9,225 nucleotides of DNA from an uncultured Bacilli bacterium (GTDB lineage: Bacteria; Bacillota_I; Bacilli_A; RF39; UBA660): assembly GCA_947598455.1 (NCBI GenBank), contig CANQFI010000069.1, positions 1-9,225 of the forward strand, written 5' to 3'. This document shows positions 1 to 5,371 of the stretch, one piece after another. The notes beneath the pieces were generated by a model. That model did no database searches and was not told the origin of the DNA. It was given only the letters and a program-made list of their open reading frames with translations. Each line of letters begins with the position of its first letter. The first letter of the stretch is position 1. The translations under genes and the position numbers were made by a program.

Positions 1-87
1 GATGGTATGTTTATTGTTATTGAAATTGATAAATATAGTGATGTAGTTAATTATTATAAAGAAAATTTAATGAGAGGAAATATATAA
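1..87 (+). CDS. C-terminal tail of an unidentified gene (partial)
   Basis: Frame 1 is open from the first base to a TAA at 85-87 and gives 28 residues that end in YYKENLMRGNI. The segment starts with alternating hydrophobic residues (MFIVIEI), as in a beta strand, and continues into a charged, probably helical end. The start lies outside the window and the tail is too short to identify. A hairpin with a T-run overlaps the stop codon, which supports this as a true gene end. I give no function. Confidence 0.55.
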   Translation, partial: DGMFIVIEIDKYSDVVNYYKENLMRGNI

Positions 88-99
88 TATTTCTTTTTT
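73..99 (+). terminator. Intrinsic terminator overlapping the stop codon of the first gene
   Basis: GAAATAT (77-83) pairs with ATATTTC (87-93) across a 3-base loop. G·T and A-T pairs extend the stem outward, and a T-run follows at 94-99. The stop codon (85-87) lies in the loop and right arm. Confidence 0.6.
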
Positions 100-100
100 G

Positions 101-129
101 TTGTTTTTGTAAGAAAAAATTATTATAAT
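101..129 (+). promoter_or_regulatory. Sigma-A type promoter for the DUF5684 gene
   Basis: TTGTTT (101-106) and TATAAT (124-129) are separated by 17 bases. The -10 lies 23 bases before the start codon at 153, leaving a leader of about 15 bases that contains the ribosome-binding site AAAGGAAG (137-144). Confidence 0.65.
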
Positions 130-152
130 GTTATAGAAAGGAAGTAATAAAT

Positions 153-839
153 ATGGATGTTGAAAAAGCTGTTGCTACATTTTTAGCTTTTGGTTTAGGT
201 CTTATTATATTATTTTTAGTTTTACTTATTGCATGGTGTGTATTTTATTATATGGGAGTTTGGAAACTTTATAAAAAGGCTGGACGTCCTGGATGGAATG
301 CTATTGTTCCATTTTATAATAGATATATACTATGTGAAATGGTTGGTTTAAAATGGTATTGGTTTTTAATGAGTGCTTCATTATATATTGTTCATATAGT
401 TTTAAACGGAAGTGGTGGCACTATAATATTGATTGCTGACTTAGCTGCATTAATAGCCAATATTAACATTTATTATAATTTATCAAAGAAACTTAATAAG
501 GATAGTTCTTGGGTTATCTTATTGTTCCTTTTTGGGGGAGTTATGTTACCTTTATTGGGGTATGGAAAAGATGAGTGGTATGCTAATGCACTAGTAACAC
601 CTAATGGTTTTTTTGATAGCTTTGGTGGTAATAGTGGACAACAAGTTCAGGGCAGTGTACCTGTTCAAGGAGTTCAACCGGTTCAACCTGAAGTGGCACA
701 ACAATTTGCACAAGGAGTTCAACCAGTTCAACCTAGTGAAGTGCAACAAACTACTTCAGAACCCGTTCAATCTGTTGTTTCAAAACAAGAACAATCTACA
801 GTAGTAGATTTGCCTACGAATACTAATAACAATAATTAA
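153..839 (+). CDS. DUF5684-type membrane protein with Gln/Val/Pro-rich tail
   Basis: The 228-residue protein has about four membrane helices (near residues 8-33, 66-84, 88-108 and 118-137). Between the first two is the motif YKKAGRPGWNAIVPFYNRY (40-58), the hallmark of DUF5684 proteins, which are common in Gram-positive bacteria and sometimes fused to signal peptidase. Their biochemical role is not established. From about residue 150 the protein becomes a low-complexity tail rich in Q, V, P, S and T, ending in four asparagines. The tail carries a duplicated block, GVQPVQP at 173-179 and again at 188-194. It is probably a disordered segment, but its side of the membrane is uncertain. ATG 153 follows AAAGGAAG at 137-144. 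The gene is monocistronic: it has its own promoter upstream and a terminator at 845-876. The family call is from motif recognition. Confidence 0.85.
   Translation: MDVEKAVATFLAFGLGLIILFLVLLIAWCVFYYMGVWKLYKKAGRPGWNAIVPFYNRYILCEMVGLKWYWFLMSASLYIVHIVLNGSGGTIILIADLAALIANINIYYNLSKKLNKDSSWVILLFLFGGVMLPLLGYGKDEWYANALVTPNGFFDSFGGNSGQQVQGSVPVQGVQPVQPEVAQQFAQGVQPVQPSEVQQTTSEPVQSVVSKQEQSTVVDLPTNTNNNN
666..734 (+). repeat. Coding tandem duplication in the DUF5684 tail
   Basis: Two 24-base copies at 666-689 and 711-734 (starting CAAGGAGTTCAACC) differ at one base and are spaced exactly 45 bases, so the frame is kept. Both are followed by a related GAAGTGGCA/GAAGTGCAA segment, so the duplicated unit is about 45 bases with a less-conserved second half. 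Confidence 0.8.
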
Positions 840-844
840 TCTTC

Positions 845-876
845 AAAAATAGAATAATTTATTTATTCTTTTTTTT
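845..876 (+). terminator. Intrinsic terminator after the DUF5684 gene
   Basis: AGAATAA (851-857) pairs with TTATTCT (863-869) across a 5-base loop. An A-run (845-849) precedes the stem and a T-run (870-876) follows it. It begins six bases after the stop codon. Confidence 0.65.
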
Positions 877-877
877 G

Positions 878-886
878 TGGTATTAT
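878..886 (+). promoter_or_regulatory. Candidate extended -10 promoter for the TSCPD gene
   Basis: TGGTATTAT forms an extended -10 directly behind the previous terminator and 17 bases before the start codon at 904. No good -35 is present at the right distance, as is common for extended -10 promoters. Confidence 0.45.
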
Positions 887-903
887 CTTTTTAGGTGATA
901 TTT

Positions 904-1161
904 ATGAAATACGAGTATAAGACTAAAGGAACATGTTCTGGAATAATTAAATTTGATATTAATGATAATGTTATTACTAATATTGAATTTGTTGGTGGTT
1001 GTCCTGGAAATTTAAAGGCAATTTCTAAATTATTAGATGGTCAAACAGTTGAATATATCGAAGAAAAATTAAAAGGTAATCAATGTGGTATGAGAGGTAC
1101 TTCTTGTGCAGATCAATTAGCGATTGCTGTAAGAACTGCTTATGAGGAGAATAATAAATAA
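904..1161 (+). CDS. TSCPD-domain cysteine protein
   Basis: This 85-residue protein matches the small stand-alone TSCPD family, related to the cysteine-rich end of class II ribonucleotide reductases (NrdJ/NrdZ). Visible motifs are GTCSG (Cys11), GGCPGNL (Cys33), Cys61 and RGTSCADQLA (Cys68), the last being the domain signature with Ala where the name-giving motif has Pro. The four cysteines could bind metal or take part in redox chemistry; no activity is established for the stand-alone form. I place the start at ATG 904, not at in-frame GTG 895, because AGGTGA (893-898) is a well-spaced ribosome-binding site for 904 and overlaps the GTG. The stop overlaps the next start by one base, so the two genes are probably translationally coupled. 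Confidence 0.85.
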   Translation: MKYEYKTKGTCSGIIKFDINDNVITNIEFVGGCPGNLKAISKLLDGQTVEYIEEKLKGNQCGMRGTSCADQLAIAVRTAYEENNK

Positions 1162-1487
1162 TGAGTAAAAAAAAGCAGAGAAAAAAACAATATAAAATAG
1201 AAATACCTGATAAAATAAGAGTATTATTTGGTAAATTTTATTTTTTTTCTTTTTTATATTTAATTTTTTTCTTAATAATTTATCCTTTCTTTTTAATAAA
1301 GAGGATTAGCTTATTAAATTTATTAGCATTTCTTATTTTTTTAAGCTTATTTTATATATGGATTATAATAGATATTTTTAAAAAGAAAAAAGAATATAGT
1401 TCTAATTTATTTGTGATTTTATTATTGTCAGTAATTATTGCAATATCATTTTCAGTAATTAAATTGTTGATTTTTCTTGAAATTTAG
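1161..1487 (+). CDS. Small three-helix membrane protein, unknown function
   Basis: The 108-residue product starts with a strongly basic segment (KKKQRKK, residues 3-9), followed by three hydrophobic helices near 26-46, 51-72 and 82-106. A basic loop (KKKK, 74-77) lies between helices 2 and 3. By the positive-inside rule the N-terminus and this loop are cytoplasmic. The ATG shares a base with the upstream stop codon (TAATG at 1159-1163) and is preceded by GAGGAGA (1144-1150), so it is co-expressed with the TSCPD protein. I recognise no family. The composition is dominated by F, I, L and K, typical of membrane genes in very AT-rich genomes, and homology may be hard to detect. Confidence 0.75.
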   Translation: MSKKKQRKKQYKIEIPDKIRVLFGKFYFFSFLYLIFFLIIYPFFLIKRISLLNLLAFLIFLSLFYIWIIIDIFKKKKEYSSNLFVILLLSVIIAISFSVIKLLIFLEI

Positions 1488-1516
1488 TATATTTTTTGTA
1501 TAATACATGTTATAAT
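1477..1516 (+). promoter_or_regulatory. Promoter region of the small basic protein, two candidate -10 boxes
   Basis: TTGAAA (1477-1482) and TATAAT (1499-1504) are spaced by 16 bases. A second TATAAT (1511-1516) carries an upstream TGT (1508-1510), making an extended -10. Either would give a short leader ending in the strong AAAGGAGGT site. The -35 overlaps the end of the preceding coding region. Confidence 0.6.
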
Positions 1517-1545
1517 TGTTTAGTTGTTACTAAAGGAGGTGCAAT

Positions 1546-1674
1546 ATGAGAACTTATAAAGCAAATTTACCAGAAGGTGTTAAAAAGAAATTCGGAACTT
1601 TAAGAGGAGTTAAAGTAAAATTAGTAGCTAAAGATACTAAAAAGAGTACTAAGAATAAAAAAGAAGGTAAGTAA
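1546..1674 (+). CDS. 42-residue lysine-rich basic protein
   Basis: ATG AGA ACT opens a frame of 42 codons ending in TAA (1672-1674). The product begins MRTYKANLPEGVKKKFGTLR and ends in a Lys-rich tail. It has 13 Lys and 2 Arg against 3 acidic residues, a net charge near +12, with no Cys, Trp or membrane segment. Evidence that it is real: it has the strongest Shine-Dalgarno in the window (AAAGGAGGT, 1532-1540, five bases from the ATG), its own promoter, and a hairpin terminator 8 bases after the stop. Residues 8-28 look like a compact beta-type segment. The charge suggests binding to nucleic acid or the ribosome, but this is inference; I recognise no family. Confidence 0.8.
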   Translation: MRTYKANLPEGVKKKFGTLRGVKVKLVAKDTKKSTKNKKEGK

Positions 1675-1682
1675 GATATTTC

Positions 1683-1705
1683 AAACAGATGAAAGTCTGT
1701 TTTTT
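1683..1705 (+). terminator. Intrinsic terminator after the small basic protein
   Basis: AAACAGA (1683-1689) pairs with TCTGTTT (1696-1702) across a 6-base loop, and the T-run continues to 1705. Confidence 0.75.
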
Positions 1706-1708
1706 CTT

Positions 1709-1717
1709 TGGTATAAT
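1709..1717 (+). promoter_or_regulatory. Extended -10 promoter for the lipoprotein gene
   Basis: TGGTATAAT is a perfect extended -10 placed directly after the preceding T-run and 16 bases before ATG 1734. I see no clear -35. Confidence 0.55.
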
Positions 1718-1733
1718 TTAAGTGGTGAGGATA

Positions 1734-2396
1734 ATGAAAAAATTATTACTTGTATCAGTTTGTTTAATTTTATTGGTTGGTTGTAATAAAAAAGAAAATA
1801 AGGTAGATACAATTGATGATAAAGAGTACAAGTTTGTATTAAAAAAGAAAGATGATAGTAAAGAATATATTATTTTTAATGAAGTTAGAAAATTAAATGT
1901 TGATGATGAAGAGTATATTCTTAAAAATTTAGAAGTTAATGTAATTTCTGATGATATAGATAATATTAATTTAGAAATTAAGACTTTTGTTAATAATAGT
2001 AATAAAAATTATGTATTAAGTAATAATAAATTAATTAGTGGAAATGTTATAGATTATGACTATTATATGAATGAAAAATATTTGTCTATTATTCAAAAGT
2101 ATTATTTATATGTTGATGGCATAAAGGGTGAAGAAAATGATAATGTATATAATATTAATTTAGATACTGGTCAGATTATTAGTAATAATGATTTATTAAA
2201 AGAATTTGGATTGGATGAAGAAAAACTTTATGATAGATTAGAAAAGAGTATAATAAGTGAAGATGTATTGTATACGTTATTAAATATTAGAAATAGTGGT
2301 TATAAATTATTTGTTAATAATGATAACCAATTAGGAATTATATACTATGAAGTAAATGATGAAGAAAGTATAAGAAAAGAACTAATTTTAAATTAG
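1734..2396 (+). CDS. Lipoprotein with possible DUF3298-like region
   Basis: The 220-residue protein begins with a lipoprotein signal: two lysines, a hydrophobic run and the lipobox LVGC with Cys17 as the predicted lipidated residue. The mature part is rich in Asp, Asn, Lys and Tyr. The stretch YLSIIQKYYLYVDG (about 104-117) followed by YNINLDTGQIISNNDLL (about 125-141) resembles the DUF3298 pattern seen in PdaC and RsiV-type surface proteins, where an 'N-[IL]-x-T-G-x-x-[IL]' strand precedes a 'DL' helix. This match is from memory of the pattern and is tentative. ATG 1734 is preferred over in-frame GTG codons at 1722 and 1725 because it yields a clean signal peptide and has GGTGA (1724-1728) at proper spacing. 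It has its own promoter and a terminator shared with the convergent regulator. Confidence 0.8.
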   Translation: MKKLLLVSVCLILLVGCNKKENKVDTIDDKEYKFVLKKKDDSKEYIIFNEVRKLNVDDEEYILKNLEVNVISDDIDNINLEIKTFVNNSNKNYVLSNNKLISGNVIDYDYYMNEKYLSIIQKYYLYVDGIKGEENDNVYNINLDTGQIISNNDLLKEFGLDEEKLYDRLEKSIISEDVLYTLLNIRNSGYKLFVNNDNQLGIIYYEVNDEESIRKELILN

Positions 2397-2403
2397 TTCT
2401 TTT
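2375..2403. terminator. Bidirectional terminator between convergent genes
   Basis: AAAAGAACTAA (2375-2385) pairs perfectly with TTAGTTCTTTT (2393-2403), with further T-A pairs inside a very small loop. The A-run on one side and T-run on the other let it serve both strands. It contains the lipoprotein stop codon (2394-2396) and lies two bases from the regulator's stop. Confidence 0.75.
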
Positions 2404-2405
2404 AG

Positions 2406-2954
2406 TTAAATAAAGCTACTTAAACCACTCATACATATTTTATTAATGAATAAAGCGATATTAGCTGGTTCTTCTTTACAATTATTTCTAATCCAGTTAC
2501 GAATGATACCAACCGAACCATCAACAATAAAACTATATATTTTGTCTAAATCTTCTTTAGAAGCTTTTTTTAGGAGTTTTTGCCATTCTTCAATACTTTC
2601 TTTATATACTAATAGTAAAATTCTTCTTAAGAAGGTATGATCACCATTATCTCCTAATAGTCTGGTGTATGTTTCTTTACGACTATATATAGTGTCAAGT
2701 ATTTTACTAGTAAAAGAAATTAAGTAATTTCGTTTAATTTCAATTATATGTTGTTTTAAATCATTTATTAATGAATTTTCAATTTTTAAAACTAAATCAT
2801 TGACATCTTTATAATATTTGTAATAAGTTGTTCTATTTATATTAGCATGTTTACATAATTCTAAGACAGTAATATCTTCTAAATGATTTTCTTTTAATAA
2901 AACTAATAAAGTATTTGTTATTTTTTTCTTAGTATTTAAAATCCTTTTATCCAT
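2406..2954 (-). CDS. TetR/AcrR-type transcriptional regulator
   Basis: The 182-residue protein has the TetR DNA-binding layout. A first helix with KKKITNTLL (9-17) is followed by a helix-turn-helix at about 28-47 (ITVLELCKHANINRTTYYKY), with the typical T-Y-Y-x-Y-Y recognition end. The C-terminal part, with FIVDGSVGIIRNWIRN (142-157), fits the TetR_C_8 ligand/dimer domain also found in DhaS-like regulators. Length is normal for the family. An upstream extension to 3080 is open, but I choose ATG 2954 because AGGTGA (2959-2964, minus) sits 4 bases before it and the extension would run across the gene's own promoter. The gene is divergent from htpG, a position where such regulators often control themselves and the neighbour; here the CIRCE operator suggests htpG is under HrcA instead. 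Target and ligand are unknown. Confidence 0.9.
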   Translation of the reverse strand: MDKRILNTKKKITNTLLVLLKENHLEDITVLELCKHANINRTTYYKYYKDVNDLVLKIENSLINDLKQHIIEIKRNYLISFTSKILDTIYSRKETYTRLLGDNGDHTFLRRILLLVYKESIEEWQKLLKKASKEDLDKIYSFIVDGSVGIIRNWIRNNCKEEPANIALFINKICMSGLSSFI

Positions 2955-2976
2955 ATTATCACCTTTTACCATTTTT

Positions 2977-3005
2977 ATTATAGTATAATAATATTTAAAA
3001 ATCAA
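2977..3005 (-). promoter_or_regulatory. Promoter of the TetR-type gene
   Basis: On the minus strand, TTGATT (3005-3000) and TATAAT (2982-2977) are separated by exactly 17 bases and lie 23 bases before the chosen start at 2954. This strongly supports that start over the longer open frame. Confidence 0.75.
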
Positions 3006-3073
3006 CACGCTGTTTATTTGTAAAATTTGATAATTGTTAAATAAATATAAATAAAAGATTATGAAATAAAATA

Positions 3074-3100
3074 TTAGCACTTATGTGTTGACAGTGCTAA
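3074..3100. promoter_or_regulatory. CIRCE operator (HrcA binding site) of htpG
   Basis: TTAGCACTT (3074-3082), nine bases, then CAGTGCTAA (3092-3100). The CIRCE consensus is TTAGCACTC-N9-GAGTGCTAA. Eight of nine bases match in each arm, and the only change is the innermost pair. The operator overlaps the -35 of the htpG promoter, so bound HrcA would block polymerase. HrcA itself is not encoded in this window. Confidence 0.93.
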
Positions 3101-3116
3101 TCAAGAGTGGTATTAT
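3088..3116 (+). promoter_or_regulatory. htpG promoter embedded in CIRCE
   Basis: TTGACA (3088-3093), a perfect -35, is followed after 17 bases by TATTAT (3111-3116), which carries an upstream TGG (3108-3110) as an extended -10. The predicted start of transcription is near 3123, giving a leader of about 20 bases before the gene. Confidence 0.85.
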
Positions 3117-3143
3117 TCAATTAGTTAACAAAGGAAGATGAAT

Positions 3144-5042
3144 ATGAAGAAAAAACAATTTAAAACAGAATCAAAAAAAATATTGGATTTAATGATAAAT
3201 TCAGTATATACAAATAAAGATATATTTTTAAGAGAATTAATATCTAATGCAAGTGATGCGATTGATAAATTATATTATAAATCTTTAACTGATCGTAAAG
3301 TTAAATTAGATAAAGATGATTTTCGTATAAAAATTGATTTAGATAAAGATAAGAGAATAATTACTATTACTGATAATGGTATTGGTATGAGTGAAGAAGA
3401 ATTAGATGAAAATTTAGGTATTATAGCTAAGAGTGGTTCTTCTTTATTTAAAGAAATGAATGAAAAGAATAAAGATATTAATATTATTGGCCAATTTGGT
3501 GTTGGTTTTTATTCAGCATTTATGGTTGCAAGAAAGATAAGAGTATTAAGTAAAGCTTTTGGTAGCGATGAAGCTTATGAATGGATAAGTGATGGAGCTG
3601 AAGGATATACTATAAATAAAGTTTCTAAAGAAGATGTTGGGACAGAAATTACTTTGTATTTAAAAAATAATACGGATAATGAGTCTTATGATGAATTTTT
3701 AGAGCCAAGAAGAGTTGAAGGAATAATTAAAAAGTATTCTGATTATGTTAAATATCCAATTGTTATGCAAAAAGAAGTAGAAGAAGATACTACTGACGAT
3801 AAAAAGGATAATTCTTCAGAAAAAGAAAAAGTTTTAAAAGATGAAACTATTAATAGTATGATTCCTATTTGGAAAAGAAATGAAAGTGAAGTAACAGAAG
3901 ACGAATATAATAGTTTTTATGCTGATAAATTTTATGATTTTGAAAAACCTTTAAAAGTTATACATAGTAGTGTTGAAGGTCAAATATCTTATAATTCATT
4001 GATGTTTATACCTTCTCATGCACCTTATGATTACTATACTAAAGAATTTGAAAAAGGTTTACAATTATATTCTAATGGTGTCTTAATTATGGATAAGTGT
4101 GCTGATTTACTTCCTGATTATTTTAGCTTTGTTAAAGGATTAGTTGATAGTGAAGATGTATCACTTAATTTATCAAGAGAAACACTTCAACAAGATAGAC
4201 AAGTTAGATTAATTGCTAAAAGTGTTGAAAAGAAGGTTAAAAGTACTTTAGAGGACTTATTAAATGAGAATAGGGAAGAATATGAAAAGTTCTTTGATGC
4301 ATTTGGAATGCAACTTAAATATGGTATTTATAGTAGTTATGGAATGAATAATGAAATATTACAAGATTTATTACTATTTTATAGTTCTAAGGAAAAGAAA
4401 CGTGTTACTTTAAAAGAATATGTTGCTAATATGAAAGAGAAACAAGATAAGATTTATTATGCTTCTGGTGAAAGTATTGATAAGATAGATTTACTTCCTA
4501 ATGTAGAAAGATTTAAAGATAAAGATTATGAAGTATTATATTTATGTGATTATATAGATGAATTTACTATTCAAGCATTAATGGAATATGATGGTAAAAA
4601 ATTTGCTAATGTTGCTTCTATTAATGATGAATTAGATGAACCTGAAGAAAAAGAAAAATTAGAAAATCGTAATAAAGAAGCAGAAAAGATGTTTGAAGTA
4701 ATGAAAAAAGCTTTGCCTGATGTTAAAAATATTAAATTTACGAATAAACTTAAAAATCATCCTGTATGTTTAAGTACGGAAGGTAATATTTCATTAGAAA
4801 TGGAAAAAATTATGAATACGATGCCTACAGGAGAAAATATTAAAGCTGAAATTGTTTTAGAAATTAATGAAAATCATCCGATTGCTAATAAATTGGAGGA
4901 GTTGTTTAATGATGACAAAGAAAAATTAGCTGATTATACAAAGATTTTATATAATCAAGCAAGATTGATTGAAGGATTACCTATTGAAAATCCAACAGAA
5001 TTAACTAATTTGATTTGTGATAACTTAATTAAAGAAAAATAG
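3144..5042 (+). CDS. htpG: Molecular chaperone HtpG (bacterial Hsp90)
   Basis: HtpG is a cytosolic ATP-dependent dimeric chaperone that remodels non-native client proteins, often together with DnaK. The 632-residue length is typical. The N-terminal GHKL ATPase holds ELISNASDAIDK (Glu31, Asn35), TDNGIGMS (Asp77) and the lid glycine motif GQFGVGFYSAF (116-126). The middle domain runs from about 235, with the catalytic arginine loop LNLSRETLQQ (Arg345). The C-terminal dimerisation domain follows from about 500. A charged linker (about 210-235, rich in E, D, K) separates the first two domains. ATG 3138 is in frame, but the Shine-Dalgarno AAAGGAAG (3130-3137) touches it; ATG 3144 has correct spacing and matches the usual family N-terminus. 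The gene is monocistronic, controlled by CIRCE upstream and ended by a terminator over the stop codon. Confidence 0.97.
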   Translation: MKKKQFKTESKKILDLMINSVYTNKDIFLRELISNASDAIDKLYYKSLTDRKVKLDKDDFRIKIDLDKDKRIITITDNGIGMSEEELDENLGIIAKSGSSLFKEMNEKNKDINIIGQFGVGFYSAFMVARKIRVLSKAFGSDEAYEWISDGAEGYTINKVSKEDVGTEITLYLKNNTDNESYDEFLEPRRVEGIIKKYSDYVKYPIVMQKEVEEDTTDDKKDNSSEKEKVLKDETINSMIPIWKRNESEVTEDEYNSFYADKFYDFEKPLKVIHSSVEGQISYNSLMFIPSHAPYDYYTKEFEKGLQLYSNGVLIMDKCADLLPDYFSFVKGLVDSEDVSLNLSRETLQQDRQVRLIAKSVEKKVKSTLEDLLNENREEYEKFFDAFGMQLKYGIYSSYGMNNEILQDLLLFYSSKEKKRVTLKEYVANMKEKQDKIYYASGESIDKIDLLPNVERFKDKDYEVLYLCDYIDEFTIQALMEYDGKKFANVASINDELDEPEEKEKLENRNKEAEKMFEVMKKALPDVKNIKFTNKLKNHPVCLSTEGNISLEMEKIMNTMPTGENIKAEIVLEINENHPIANKLEELFNDDKEKLADYTKILYNQARLIEGLPIENPTELTNLICDNLIKEK

Positions 5043-5061
5043 TAGTAATACTATTTTTTTT
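5035..5061 (+). terminator. Intrinsic terminator overlapping the htpG stop codon
   Basis: AAAAATAGTA (5035-5044) pairs perfectly with TACTATTTTT (5049-5058) across the loop GTAA, a GNRA-type tetraloop. T-run continues to 5061. The TAG stop (5040-5042) is in the left arm. Confidence 0.75.
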
Positions 5062-5340
5062 GATAAAGTTGATATAAAAAAATATTAAAAAAAGGTAATT
5101 AAAATGTTTCAATAGAAAAAATATAATTTTGTATTATTGATACTAAATGGATAATATATGTATGTTAAAATTATTTTAGTTATATTTTTTTTAAAACTTA
5201 ATGAGTTATGTTAATAATTTATATGTTTATAATTTTTATGAAGATGAAAAGTTTAGTTTAGAGGTTTAGTTAAAGAATTAATTTATTATTTGTGATTTAG
5301 GTAGTTTTACTATCTTTTTCTTTTGTTCTAATATTTTATT
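5062..5340. other. Gene-free interval between htpG and the deformylase gene
   Basis: No open frame of useful length is present on either strand. The sequence is extremely A/T-rich. It holds a weak promoter-like TTGATA/TATGTT pair (5137-5142 and 5161-5166) and a short frame from ATG 5201 to TAG 5267-5269 whose 22 residues (NNLYVYNFYEDEKFSLEV at the end) look codon-like. A one-base shift in frame would continue it as GLVKELIYYL to a TGA at 5293-5295. A hairpin with a T-rich tail then follows at 5299. This could be a decayed small gene or an RNA gene; neither is demonstrated. Confidence 0.4.
5299..5323 (+). terminator. Candidate terminator inside the htpG-def gap
   Basis: AGGTAG (5299-5304) pairs with CTATCT (5310-5315), including one G·T pair, across a 5-base loop. 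The tail TTTTCTTTT follows. No gene that it would end is visible, so it either marks a lost or non-coding transcript or is a chance structure. Confidence 0.4.
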
Positions 5341-5349
5341 TGCTATAAT
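5341..5349 (+). promoter_or_regulatory. Extended -10 promoter of the def operon
   Basis: TGCTATAAT is a perfect extended -10, 22 bases before ATG 5372. Possible -35 sequences (TTTTGT 5321-5326, or TTGTTC 5323-5328 at short spacing) are weak. Confidence 0.6.
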
Positions 5350-5371
5350 AAATAAAATTTAGAGGTGTTAT

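Noticed and set aside
604..804. Open frame of 66 codons on the plus strand inside the DUF5684 gene
   Set aside because: It lies in another frame over the repeat-rich tail, has no ribosome-binding site, and its composition mirrors the real gene's codons.
2446..2640. Open frame of 64 codons opposite the TetR-type gene
   Set aside because: It is antisense to a clear regulator domain and has no ribosome-binding site or promoter.
3013..3045. Inverted repeat TTTATTT / AAATAAA between the divergent promoters as a TetR operator
   Set aside because: Seven A/T-only bases with a wide spacer are expected by chance here, and the arms do not extend; I see no convincing TetR operator.
2955..3080. Upstream extension of the TetR-type frame by 42 residues
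   Set aside because: It would cover the gene's own TTGATT/TATAAT promoter and part of CIRCE, is full of Ile/Tyr/Phe unlike the family N-terminus, and the Shine-Dalgarno marks ATG 2954.
3138..3143. ATG 3138 as the htpG start
   Set aside because: The Shine-Dalgarno directly abuts it, too close for initiation; ATG 3144 has normal spacing and the usual family N-terminus.
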